A DNA stretch of 10,108 nucleotides from Mageeibacillus sp. UBA1255 (GTDB lineage: Bacteria; Bacillota; Clostridia; UBA1212; UBA1255), in the NCBI GenBank assembly GCA_002308795.1, contig DBVV01000082.1:4768-14875 (forward strand), in the 5' to 3' direction. The notes under the pieces are model-generated. The model had not been told where the DNA came from. It did not search any database and was given only the letters and a program-made list of their open reading frames with translations. Below, piece after piece: positions 1-6,746 of the stretch. The position numbers and the translations under genes were made by a program. How positions within the stretch are numbered: the first letter of the stretch is position 1; each line of letters begins with the position of its first letter.

Positions 1-633
1 TATTCGGCCATTCCGACGTTTTCTTTCGAGCCGCGGCAGGCAAGATTCGTGCGCCTGAACGTGACGAAGGGCTGCCCGGAAGGCGGATTTGAAATTGCTG
101 AATTCGAGATCTACAACGATGACGGGAGCGTGCCGGCGCCGGACAACGCGAAGTATTATGCGGATAAAGATGCTCAGCAGGAAGGGGCAAATCTGGCCGA
201 GGGCCGTTCGGTAAAAGTGTCAAGCGATCTGGGCGGAGACTGGAGCAAAGATCATATCACCGACGGAAACCGCCACTCCAACTGGAGCTCCGCGCTGAAC
301 AAACACCGCACTGCCGACGGAGTAGAGTGGATACGGATCGATCTGGGCGCAGAGAAGGAATTCAATGAAGTAGACCTCTACCCGCGCGGAGACGGGCAGC
401 ATTTCCCGTACAATTTCCGCATCGAGATCTCGGATGACGGCAAGGACTTCACTTCGGTTTACGAATGTGAAGTGCCCGAACTTCCGTCAAAAGGAGAACC
501 CTCGCTTTGCAAGCTGGACAAGACGTATAAAGCGCGCTACGTGCGTATCTATGCATACAAACTGCGCGACCAGAAGGGCTTTAACGACGGTCACCTGTTC
601 CAACTGTCGGAAGTGGAAATATATAAGAGGTAA
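1..633 (+). CDS. C-terminal part of a secreted-type protein with tandem F5/8 type C (discoidin/CBM32-like) domains (5' end outside window)
   Basis: The reading frame is open from base 1 to a TAA at 631-633, so the gene begins before the window; the GTG at 49 is an internal Val codon. The visible 210 residues hold the end of one F5/8 type C domain (about residues 1-39, closing with RFVRLNVTKG and EIAEFEIYND) and one complete copy (about 63-209). The complete copy has the usual order of family motifs: ITDGN...SNWSS, WIRIDLG, the VDLYPR strand, FRIEISDDGKDF, ARYVRIYAYK and a closing LSEVEIYK. These beta-sandwich domains bind glycans in many extracellular bacterial glycosidases. The catalytic part, if any, and the signal peptide lie off the left edge, so the enzyme class cannot be named. 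The protein ends right after the second domain, with no LPXTG or membrane anchor at the C terminus. Confidence 0.85.
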   Translation, partial: YSAIPTFSFEPRQARFVRLNVTKGCPEGGFEIAEFEIYNDDGSVPAPDNAKYYADKDAQQEGANLAEGRSVKVSSDLGGDWSKDHITDGNRHSNWSSALNKHRTADGVEWIRIDLGAEKEFNEVDLYPRGDGQHFPYNFRIEISDDGKDFTSVYECEVPELPSKGEPSLCKLDKTYKARYVRIYAYKLRDQKGFNDGHLFQLSEVEIYKR

Positions 634-639
634 AACAGT

Positions 640-669
640 ATTACATTTTGTTGACTATAATGATATAAT
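640..669 (+). promoter_or_regulatory. Extended -10 promoter for the LamG-like lipoprotein gene
   Basis: TGATATAAT at 661-669 is a full TATAAT (664-669) with the TGn extension. The best-spaced -35 candidate, TTACAT at 641-646 (17-bp spacer), matches consensus poorly, which fits an extended -10 promoter. Transcription would start near 676, giving a leader of about 26 bases before the ATG at 702. The region is AT-rich compared with its surroundings. TTGACT at 651-656 looks like a -35 but lies only 7 bases from the TATAAT. Confidence 0.6.
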
Positions 670-686
670 ATAAACAAACCTTTATG

Positions 687-692
687 AAAGGA
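687..692 (+). promoter_or_regulatory. Ribosome binding site selecting the ATG at 702
   Basis: AAAGGA lies 9 bases before the ATG at 702. It sits downstream of the in-frame ATG at 684, which has no ribosome site of its own. The start at 702 also gives a standard lipoprotein signal peptide beginning MKK. Confidence 0.75.
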
Positions 693-701
693 AAAATCAA
701 C

Positions 702-1592
702 ATGAAAAAAATTATTCTCTATCTTCTCGCGGTCGTAATGATCGCTTCACTTGCAGCTGCATGCGCAAAGACCCCTTCCGATCAGCCTGCCGATAAGACG
801 GCTGAAGCCGCAGCCACCGACGTTCCCGCTACAGCAGTTCCGGCTACCGAAGTTCCGGTAACTGCCGTTCCCGCTACGGAAGCTCCCACGGAAGCGCCCA
901 CTGAAGAGCCTGCTCCCGAATTCACCATTCCGTACGTCACCGACGGACTTGTCGCACTCTTTGAAGGTAACTACAACACAACAAGAGGGCAGAAAATGAA
1001 TACCGAGGTTTGGGAAGACCTGTCAGGCAACAAGAACGACATCGACTTCACACTTGACGACACGGCTGAATGGACCGAAAAAGGACTTGCGATCAGTTCC
1101 GCGAGGATCGAGTTCCCGATCGATCTGTTCGACTTGATCAACGGAGAAGAATTTACGGTTGAATACAGCATTGACGACCTTGTTGTCACGGGTGTTAATT
1201 TTGCCACGCTGATCAACGCTCTGCCCAACGACCAGTTCGCACTGTTCATCCGCAACTCAAACGGCGCGATCGAATTCAAAACTTCGCCAACGAATACCCG
1301 CCCTCAGAAAGCAGGCGCAGGATTTGATTCCGTTAACAACAAAACTATTGCCGTCACGTTCAAACTCGGCGATAAGATCTGCCTGTATTCCGACGGCGAA
1401 CTGCTTTCATCCGTTGACGCAAAAGCGACGCTCGACGCGACCAGCACGCTCTTCTTCGGCCACAATGATCCCAATAAGTCCTACGATGCTACCGTGCGTT
1501 CGATCCGTTTCTATGACAGAGCCCTTAGCGCCGAGGAACTTGTCGCTAACGCCGCTGCAGTAGGTACTGTAGGAGTTAAAACAGCCGAGTGA
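702..1592 (+). CDS. Lipoprotein with Thr/Pro/Ala/Glu linker and LamG-like (concanavalin A-like) domain
   Basis: This is a 296-residue surface lipoprotein. The signal peptide MKKIILYLLAVVMIASLAAAC ends at Cys21; the lipobox is LAAA-C, so Ala at -3 is a little atypical. Residues about 23-75 are a low-complexity linker of ATxVPAT and TEAPTE units. Residues about 80-288 look like a LamG/concanavalin A-like jelly-roll domain: it opens with DGLVALFEG, continues with WEDLSGNKNDIDF, has the central strands FALFIRNSNG and ICLYSDGELLSSV, and closes with the family-typical VRSIRFYDRALSAEEL. Such domains usually bind sugars or proteins; no catalytic residues are evident. The start at 702 is chosen over the ATG at 684 because of the ribosome site at 687-692. 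It has its own promoter and probably shares a transcript with the lipoprotein gene 31 bases downstream. Ligand unknown. Confidence 0.82.
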   Translation: MKKIILYLLAVVMIASLAAACAKTPSDQPADKTAEAAATDVPATAVPATEVPVTAVPATEAPTEAPTEEPAPEFTIPYVTDGLVALFEGNYNTTRGQKMNTEVWEDLSGNKNDIDFTLDDTAEWTEKGLAISSARIEFPIDLFDLINGEEFTVEYSIDDLVVTGVNFATLINALPNDQFALFIRNSNGAIEFKTSPTNTRPQKAGAGFDSVNNKTIAVTFKLGDKICLYSDGELLSSVDAKATLDATSTLFFGHNDPNKSYDATVRSIRFYDRALSAEELVANAAAVGTVGVKTAE

Positions 1593-1623
1593 TTTAAACT
1601 GCTGAGTAATAAGTGAGAAAACC

Positions 1624-2850
1624 ATGAAGGATAAAAAAAGTTTGTTTTCGTTCATAGCGACGATTCTTTGCCTTCCGATCCTGCTTGCGGCGTGCGCTTC
1701 GCAGGGATCGCCTTCAGGTCCCGCAGGACCGGGGGCAACTGAATTGACCGAACCGACCGCTACGCCTGAGCCTAAACCGCACGACGTTGAACTGTATCAG
1801 CTTGCGCCGGAAGACCAGAGCCTCCTTATGAGCTACGTGATCAGAACGCCGATGGATAAGATCATTGTCATCGACGGCGGTATCGCGGGTTACGGAAAGG
1901 AAGCTCCTCCTTATATGCCTGCGGCGATCCGCGCGATCCTTGGACTCGGGCAGAACGACTATTTCGAAGTGGAAGCGTGGTTCTTATCGCACGGACATAA
2001 CGACCATATCGGCGAGCTCGCCAAGATGCTCGAAGGCTACAGCGCGGAGTCGAATTATAAGATCAACAACTTCTATTTCAATTTCCCGGATTTCGGAGTA
2101 GAGTGGAAGAGCGGTGCGGGTGCTAATGACTATGACCTCGAGGAAGTCGATCAGTTAAAGCGCGGCTTTGAAAATTATTATTCGATCAACGCGTTCAAAG
2201 GCATCGACGGAGCCTCGATCCCCGAAGAGCAGTTCGTGAAGCCTGCGGACGGTGGCGATACGTACTACTACGATCTCATCAACGCTGCGGTGATAACTAC
2301 CGACAGGATCACCGAGGGACTCGATTTTAATATAGACGGCGTCAATATCCGCGCGCTTCAGACTTGGGCGAAGAATAACAGCAATGTCAACAGTACTTCG
2401 ACCGTGCTTCGTATGACGTACGGCGGACACAGCGTACTGTTCTTAGGTGATTCGTACACGGACAATTCCGCCCGTCTGCTTAAGATGTGGGAGATCGGGG
2501 ACATCGCTTCCGAATACGTCCAGATGGGTCACCACGGGCAGCACGGGCCGGATAAAGGCTTTTACAGAAAGATAGGCGCCGCCGATTCGATCCGCCTGTG
2601 GCCAACGCCCAAATGGGTCTGGGAAGTATATAAAGCGACCAACAATATTGCCACCGATGAAACGCGCGGCTGGATGGGATTGCCCAAAGACTTCAACGAA
2701 TTTGCCGAGCAGGGTCTCGATAAAACGGGGCGCGATTTCATATCCGGTCTTGCGGGGGCATATCCCGAAGATCCCACGAAAGTGTCCTCGTGGAACACCG
2801 ATGTACTGAAAGCTCAGCGCGTAGCGGTTTTCACCTACGCCGCACAGTAA
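1624..2850 (+). CDS. Lipoprotein with ComEC-type metallo-beta-lactamase-fold hydrolase domain
   Basis: This 408-residue protein has a lipoprotein signal with lipobox LLAAC (Cys24), a short Pro/Thr-rich spacer (about 27-52) and a metallo-beta-lactamase fold from about residue 54. Visible metal-site motifs are SHGHNDHIGE (His123, His125, Asp127, His128), LFLGDS (Asp276) and GHHGQHG (His303/His304). The order VIDGG, HxHxDH, GGHSVLFLGDS and MGHHG resembles the ComEC/Rec2-type MBL hydrolase branch rather than true beta-lactamases. The active site appears complete, so catalysis outside the membrane is likely; the substrate is unknown. The roughly 150 residues between the HxHxDH and GDS motifs are longer than in compact MBL proteins and include an Asp/Tyr-rich insert (about 150-235). 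The ribosome site is weak (GTGAG near 1613-1617). The 31-base gap without a terminator suggests co-transcription with the LamG-like lipoprotein gene. Confidence 0.85.
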   Translation: MKDKKSLFSFIATILCLPILLAACASQGSPSGPAGPGATELTEPTATPEPKPHDVELYQLAPEDQSLLMSYVIRTPMDKIIVIDGGIAGYGKEAPPYMPAAIRAILGLGQNDYFEVEAWFLSHGHNDHIGELAKMLEGYSAESNYKINNFYFNFPDFGVEWKSGAGANDYDLEEVDQLKRGFENYYSINAFKGIDGASIPEEQFVKPADGGDTYYYDLINAAVITTDRITEGLDFNIDGVNIRALQTWAKNNSNVNSTSTVLRMTYGGHSVLFLGDSYTDNSARLLKMWEIGDIASEYVQMGHHGQHGPDKGFYRKIGAADSIRLWPTPKWVWEVYKATNNIATDETRGWMGLPKDFNEFAEQGLDKTGRDFISGLAGAYPEDPTKVSSWNTDVLKAQRVAVFTYAAQ

Positions 2851-2853
2851 AGA

Positions 2854-2875
2854 CTTTAAACTTTATCTTTAAACT
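2854..2875 (+). repeat. Short direct repeat CTTTAAACT x2
   Basis: CTTTAAACT occurs at 2854-2862 and again at 2867-2875, a 13-base period, in the 87-base gap between the MBL lipoprotein gene and the FMN-binding protein gene. A looser echo, CAGTAAACT, lies at 2888-2896. It may be a regulator site or simply AT-rich intergenic sequence. I see no convincing -35/-10 pair here. Confidence 0.4.
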
Positions 2876-2937
2876 GTGATCTTCAGACAGTAAACTATCG
2901 TCCCGGACGAGATGCGAAAAAAAGGAGAACGAGAATC

Positions 2938-3369
2938 ATGGACGGGAAAAACGTACAAAACACCAGCGAAAACGGAATCGAAAAAGTATACGGTTTTCTT
3001 AACGAAGCCGGCACGTATTACCTTGCCACCGAAGACCGCGGCCAGCCTCGCGTCAGACCTTTCGGGACGATCCTTTTGTATAACGGAAAATTATATATTC
3101 AGACCGGAAAGGTAAAGCCGGTCTCGAAGCAGCTCTGCGCAAATCCGAAAGCCGAAATATGTGCATTTCTTAACGGCGCATGGCTGAGGGTAAGCGGCGA
3201 ACTTGTCAATGACGATGACCGCGCCGTAAAGGTTGCAATGCTTGACAAATACCCGGGCCTTAAGGGTATGTACAGCGCTGATGATGACAATACTCAGGTG
3301 CTTTACTTTAAAAACGCTGTTGCGGTGTTCAGTTCTTTCACTGCGGCACCTGAGACCGTCGAGTTTTAA
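2938..3369 (+). CDS. Pyridoxamine 5'-phosphate oxidase-like FMN-binding split-barrel protein
   Basis: This is a 143-residue cytosolic protein. The motifs ATEDRGQPRVRPFG (about 30-43), NGKLYIQTGKVKPVSKQL (about 49-66) and NPKAEICAFLNGAWLRVSGEL (about 69-89) follow the pattern of small FMN-dependent split-barrel proteins often annotated as pyridoxamine 5'-phosphate oxidase family, which includes nitroimidazole-reductase-like members. It lacks the length of true PdxH, so a role in B6 synthesis is unlikely; a flavin reductase or flavin/F420-type binding function fits better but is not proven. The start is well supported: AGGAG at 2923-2927 sits 10 bases before the ATG at 2938. It is the only non-secreted product in an otherwise lipoprotein-coding stretch. 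The next gene follows after 33 bases, suggesting co-transcription. Confidence 0.85.
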   Translation: MDGKNVQNTSENGIEKVYGFLNEAGTYYLATEDRGQPRVRPFGTILLYNGKLYIQTGKVKPVSKQLCANPKAEICAFLNGAWLRVSGELVNDDDRAVKVAMLDKYPGLKGMYSADDDNTQVLYFKNAVAVFSSFTAAPETVEF

Positions 3370-3402
3370 ACCGGTTTTCAGCTATCTATAAGACGTGAAA
3401 TT

Positions 3403-4971
3403 ATGAGTAAAAAGAGAATCCGCCTGCTTGCTCTGACACTGGCAGTATTTCTGGCTGTTTCGTTTTCCGGCTGCATTAAAATGCCCGGCGGCAATGATTT
3501 GATCATTAATAATCCGCCTTCGGACAATATCGTTACTGATATTGCTGTGACCGGTGCAGCTTGCGGTACTCCAACCCCGGGGGCAACTACTATCGTCACA
3601 ATCGCTCCGACAGATCTGCCTACGGTCGCGCTTACAGACGCTCCTACAGTTACGCTTACGGACGAACCAACGGTCGCACCTACAGACGCTCCTACGGCAA
3701 CGCCTACTAAAGCACCTGCTGCCACACCTACTGACGTTCCTACGGCCACACCCACGAAAGCGCCCACGGCCACGCCCACGAAAGCACCCACGGCTACGCC
3801 CACGAAGGCGCCTACAGCTACGCCTACGAAGGCACCTACTGCTACGCCTACGAAGGCGCCTACAGCTACGCCTACGAAGGCACCTACGGCTACGCCCACG
3901 AAGGCGCCTACGAAGGCACCTACTGCTACGCCTACGAAGGCGCCTACAGCTACGCCCACGCAGGCTCCCACGGCCACGCCTACCCAGGCGCCGACAGCTA
4001 CGCCCACTCAGGCACCTACGCCGACTCCGACTCCGGAGAAATGGCCCGAACCGGTATACAAAACCGGATATAAAGGCCTGACAGGCAAATCGTACACGGA
4101 ATATGAATATTTATCAAGCGACCGCGACCTGTTCGAAATTGACCACATCCTGTGGGAAGTGACAAACAAAAACATGAGCACGCTCGAAAAAGTCAAAGCC
4201 GTACACGACTGGCTTGTCCTTAATATAAGATACGACACGGCATACGAAATATACGACATTGCCCCGATGCTCGCCCAGAGAAGAGCAGTATGCGACGGGT
4301 ACTCAAAATTCTACGTTGTTGCCCTCGGCGAACTCGGAATCGACTGCCGCAGAATAACCGGAACAGGAAAAGGCGAGAGCCACGCCTGGAACGCGGTTAA
4401 AATGGACGACGGAAAGTGGTACTACGTTGACAACACCTGGGACGATCCGCTCGTGAACGGCCACTCGAACTACCCCGACGGATATAACCTCATGTACGAA
4501 TACTTCCTTGTCACCCAGAGCAGGATCTCCGAGGACCATACGAGTGACGGCCGCACGACGGTGAGCCCGAACGGCACATCGCTCGACTACCATTATGAAG
4601 CGATCGAGCTCAGGTACGCCGAACTGAGAGAGCAGCTGCTGCAAAAGATCAGCGACGAAAATATCAAATATGCGCACGTCGTGAGCACACAGTCCGAACT
4701 CGATTCGCTGGAATCTGCTCTGATCCAGGATATCCGTACCGAAGCCGCTTCTGGCGGGAAGTCGATCGAGCTGACGGTCTATCTTAAATACGGGCTCGCA
4801 GATGCTTCGGAGCTGATCAACAGCCTGCTGAGCGATCTGGTAAAAGAAGGGGCAAACGCCTTCAAAACCGGAGTCAGTGCCAATGCGTCCTGGTCGGCGA
4901 TGGGGACAGGCGGCGGCGTAAGGGACGTTGTGACATATTATACTATAACCATCACTATAAGCGGATCGTAA
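3403..4971 (+). CDS. Transglutaminase-like lipoprotein with long ATPTKAPT repeat linker
   Basis: This is a 522-residue surface protein. The signal peptide ends in the lipobox FSGC (Cys24). Residues about 66-212 are a Thr/Pro-rich spacer whose core (99-206) is an eight-residue ATPT(K/Q)APT repeat. The transglutaminase-like domain spans about 240-385 and has the papain-like triad in order: Cys297 in RRAVCDGYS, His327 in ESHAWNAV and Asp343 in YYVDNTWDD. The family includes proteases and peptide-crosslinking or deamidating enzymes, so an extracellular protein-modifying activity is likely; the target is unknown. Residues about 400-522 (a charged helix-like part, then a Ser/Thr/Gly-rich beta-like end) match nothing I recognise. 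The linker would hold the catalytic domain away from the membrane, perhaps through the peptidoglycan. No clear Shine-Dalgarno is visible before the ATG, although the signal peptide fixes this start; coupling to the gene 33 bases upstream is possible. Confidence 0.88.
   Translation: MSKKRIRLLALTLAVFLAVSFSGCIKMPGGNDLIINNPPSDNIVTDIAVTGAACGTPTPGATTIVTIAPTDLPTVALTDAPTVTLTDEPTVAPTDAPTATPTKAPAATPTDVPTATPTKAPTATPTKAPTATPTKAPTATPTKAPTATPTKAPTATPTKAPTATPTKAPTKAPTATPTKAPTATPTQAPTATPTQAPTATPTQAPTPTPTPEKWPEPVYKTGYKGLTGKSYTEYEYLSSDRDLFEIDHILWEVTNKNMSTLEKVKAVHDWLVLNIRYDTAYEIYDIAPMLAQRRAVCDGYSKFYVVALGELGIDCRRITGTGKGESHAWNAVKMDDGKWYYVDNTWDDPLVNGHSNYPDGYNLMYEYFLVTQSRISEDHTSDGRTTVSPNGTSLDYHYEAIELRYAELREQLLQKISDENIKYAHVVSTQSELDSLESALIQDIRTEAASGGKSIELTVYLKYGLADASELINSLLSDLVKEGANAFKTGVSANASWSAMGTGGGVRDVVTYYTITITISGS
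3697..4020 (+). repeat. In-frame 24-bp tandem repeat array (ATPTKAPT units)
   Basis: Thirteen 24-bp units encode ATPT(K/Q/D)(A/V)P(T/A); the first two (ATPTKAPA, ATPTDVPT) are the most diverged and the last three carry Q instead of K. One extra 12-bp half unit (TKAP) follows the seventh of the eleven units after DVPT. Inner units alternate GCG CCT ACA and GCA CCT ACT/ACG codons, so a 48-bp higher-order period is visible. All unit sizes are multiples of 3, so length change keeps the frame. The array also creates long open frames on other strands and phases that are not genes. Confidence 0.95.
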
Positions 4972-4990
4972 TACTCCCGGATATTACGAT
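4965..4990 (+). terminator. Stem-loop at the stop codon of the transglutaminase-like gene (possible terminator)
   Basis: A perfect 9-bp inverted repeat, ATCGTAATA / TATTACGAT, with an 8-base loop overlaps the TAA at 4969-4971. It is followed by a moderately T-rich stretch (TATTGTCCATTTTG). The stem is AT-rich and the T run is broken, so intrinsic termination would be weak; it could instead protect the mRNA 3' end or act as an operator. Confidence 0.35.
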
Positions 4991-4996
4991 TATTGT

Positions 4997-5018
4997 CCAT
5001 TTTGAACGCACAAAATGG
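4997..5018. promoter_or_regulatory. 8-bp dyad CCATTTTG-N6-CAAAATGG upstream of the GH43 gene
   Basis: A perfect inverted repeat with a 6-base centre (AACGCA) lies 73 bases before the GH43 start. Neither side has a U tract, so a terminator is unlikely; a repressor or activator operator is the more natural reading. A further perfect 10-bp palindrome, AACATATGTT, lies at 5034-5043, and GAACAT recurs at 5033-5038 and 5049-5054. No clear -35/-10 pair could be assigned in this gap. Confidence 0.35.
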
Positions 5019-5078
5019 CGAGAACGGCAGGGGAACATATGTTAAACTGAACATCGTACGAAAACATTGACAAATCAC

Positions 5079-5084
5079 GGAGGT
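5079..5084 (+). promoter_or_regulatory. Ribosome binding site selecting the ATG at 5091
   Basis: GGAGGT lies 6 bases before the ATG at 5091. It falls inside the possible N-terminal extension from the TTG at 5067, which lacks its own ribosome site, so the ATG is the start. Confidence 0.88.
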
Positions 5085-5090
5085 GCCGCC

Positions 5091-6737
5091 ATGAAAAAAC
5101 GCACTTTTTGCAATCCTGTTAACATCAACTACCGCTACCAGAGATACTTTTTCGGAAGGGAATCTGCCGATCCGCTGATACTTATATATCACGATAAATA
5201 CTTTCTCTTTGCTTCGCACGGCGAGGGTTACTGGATATCCGACGATCTCGTAAAATGGGATTTCATTAAAGTAGATATCAATAAATTCCCGGACTTTGAA
5301 CTGTACGCGCCGGGGACATGCGTCGTTGGCGACAGGATTTACGTCACGTTCAGCCAGGGCGGAAACATCTTATATTCCGACGATCCGTTCGATCCCGATT
5401 CGTGGGTGAATATCGGGCGGCCTTACGGCTGGAACGATCCCGCGTTTCTTTACGATGACGACGGGTACGTATACATTTACGAAGGTCTGGGCGATAAATG
5501 CCTCCACGCTTCCAAGCTTGATCCGAAGGACAATATGCGCCTCGTCGAAGGCCCTGTCCCGATCTTTTATTCGGATTATAAAAACCGCGGCTACGACCGC
5601 TGCGGTGACAATAACGAGATCGAGCGTATGCCGAGTCTCGAGGGCGGCTGGGTGAATAAAATAGACGGCAAATATTATCTTACGTACGCTACTCCCGGTA
5701 CGGAATTTTCTACGTACTGTGACGGCGTAGCAGTATCTGACAGCCCGATGGGACCGTTCGAAAACTGCGATAATAGCCCGACAGTGTTCAAAGCGACCGG
5801 TTTTATGCGCGGCGCCGGACACGGCTGCCTTTTTGAAGATAAGAAGGGCAACCTCTGGAAGATCGACACCGTTTCGATCAGTGTGAATCACATGTTCGAG
5901 CGCAGACTCTGCCTGTTCCCGGCGAAGCTCACGGAGGACGGTAAACTGTACACGAACACACTGCGAGGCGACTACCCTATGTATTATCCGCACGAAGTTG
6001 ACGACCCGTTCACGCAGTGCGACGCGGGCCTCCAGCTGCTGTCGTACGGGGCAGCCTGCACCGCCTCATCAGTGCTTGACGACGCACACTCTCCGGCGCG
6101 CGCGGCCGATGAAAATATGAAGACCTGGTGGAGCGCAAAAGACGGTGAACCGGGCGGCTGGATCGCGCTTGACCTCGGAGAAAAATACCCGGTCGAAGCC
6201 GTTCAGGTCAATTTCGCTGATCAGGATATAGTTGACACAACCGGCCGCGACAACGGTTTTTCTTACAAATATACGCTCGAGGTCTCGGATGACGGCCGAA
6301 GCTGGCGCATGCTCACGGACAGGCGGGACAACGACGATGATCATTCTCACGAGTATTTTGAATATGAGGGCGAGAGTTTCCGCTATATAAAACTTACGAA
6401 TCACGGGGCGATCCCCGCGTCCGGCAGATTCGCCGTAAGCGGCATCAGGGTGTTCGGAGATAAAGTGGGAGAGGCTCCTTTGAAAGCTCCCGATTTTACC
6501 CCGGTCCGCGATGAAGACGGTAGAAATATGCGCGTGACCTGGGAGGAAGTTCCAGGCGCGGAAGGTTATTTCGTCCGTTTCGGCGTGGATGAACACGAAC
6601 TTCACACGCATTTCCAGATCATCGGCGGTACCGATGCCAACATCCGATGCCTTATAAACGGCGTAAAATATCACGTCACGGTCGATGCGTATAATAAAGG
6701 CGGAATAACGCGCGGTACGTACACTAAACTCGCATAA
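5091..6737 (+). CDS. GH43-type glycosidase with F5/8 type C and FN3-like C-terminal domains, no signal peptide
   Basis: This is a 548-residue protein. Residues about 5-300 are a GH43-like five-bladed propeller with the expected acidic residues in order: Asp27 in ESADPLI (general base), Asp116 in WNDPAFLYDDDGYVY (transition-state/pKa residue) and Glu184 in MPSLEGGW (general acid). Other propeller motifs include LYAPGTCVVGDRIYVTFS and KIDGKYYLTYATPG. Substrates in this family are mostly arabino- or xylo-configured glycans; the specificity here is unknown. Residues about 314-456 form an F5/8 type C domain (WWSAKDG, WIALDLGE, YTLEVSDDGRSW, FRYIKLTNHG, ISGIRVFG-like end), and about 465-548 an FN3-like domain (MRVTWEEVPGAEGYFVRFG, VKYHVTVDAYNKGG). 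The N terminus (MKKRTFCNPVNINYRYQRY) is not a signal peptide and an in-frame TAA at 5043-5045 excludes an upstream one, so it is probably cytosolic. The stop lies 9 bases from that of the convergent gene. Confidence 0.87.
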   Translation: MKKRTFCNPVNINYRYQRYFFGRESADPLILIYHDKYFLFASHGEGYWISDDLVKWDFIKVDINKFPDFELYAPGTCVVGDRIYVTFSQGGNILYSDDPFDPDSWVNIGRPYGWNDPAFLYDDDGYVYIYEGLGDKCLHASKLDPKDNMRLVEGPVPIFYSDYKNRGYDRCGDNNEIERMPSLEGGWVNKIDGKYYLTYATPGTEFSTYCDGVAVSDSPMGPFENCDNSPTVFKATGFMRGAGHGCLFEDKKGNLWKIDTVSISVNHMFERRLCLFPAKLTEDGKLYTNTLRGDYPMYYPHEVDDPFTQCDAGLQLLSYGAACTASSVLDDAHSPARAADENMKTWWSAKDGEPGGWIALDLGEKYPVEAVQVNFADQDIVDTTGRDNGFSYKYTLEVSDDGRSWRMLTDRRDNDDDHSHEYFEYEGESFRYIKLTNHGAIPASGRFAVSGIRVFGDKVGEAPLKAPDFTPVRDEDGRNMRVTWEEVPGAEGYFVRFGVDEHELHTHFQIIGGTDANIRCLINGVKYHVTVDAYNKGGITRGTYTKLA

Positions 6738-6746
6738 CGAACCTTG

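Noticed and set aside
651..661. TTGACT followed by TATAAT as a promoter
   Set aside because: TTGACT is only 7 bases from the TATAAT at 664 and directly abuts or overlaps the one at 656, so it cannot act as a -35 for either; the extended -10 at 661-669 is preferred.
684..701. Earlier ATG for the LamG-like lipoprotein
   Set aside because: The ribosome site AAAGGA lies downstream of this ATG and the signal peptide fits the ATG at 702.
3378..4007. 209-residue minus-strand open frame with GVAVGAFV repeats
   Set aside because: It is the antisense of the 24-bp repeat array, whose composition lacks stops in several phases; the plus-strand frame has a lipoprotein signal and a transglutaminase triad.
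3554..4081. 175-residue plus-strand frame rich in Arg/Leu over the repeat
   Set aside because: Out-of-phase reading of the same repeat array, with no domain and no ribosome site.
5067..5090. TTG start giving eight extra residues on the GH43 protein
   Set aside because: GGAGGT with a 6-base spacer points to the ATG at 5091.
5370..6674. Two minus-strand frames of about 200 residues
   Set aside because: Antisense shadows of the GH43-type gene, with no domains or ribosome sites.
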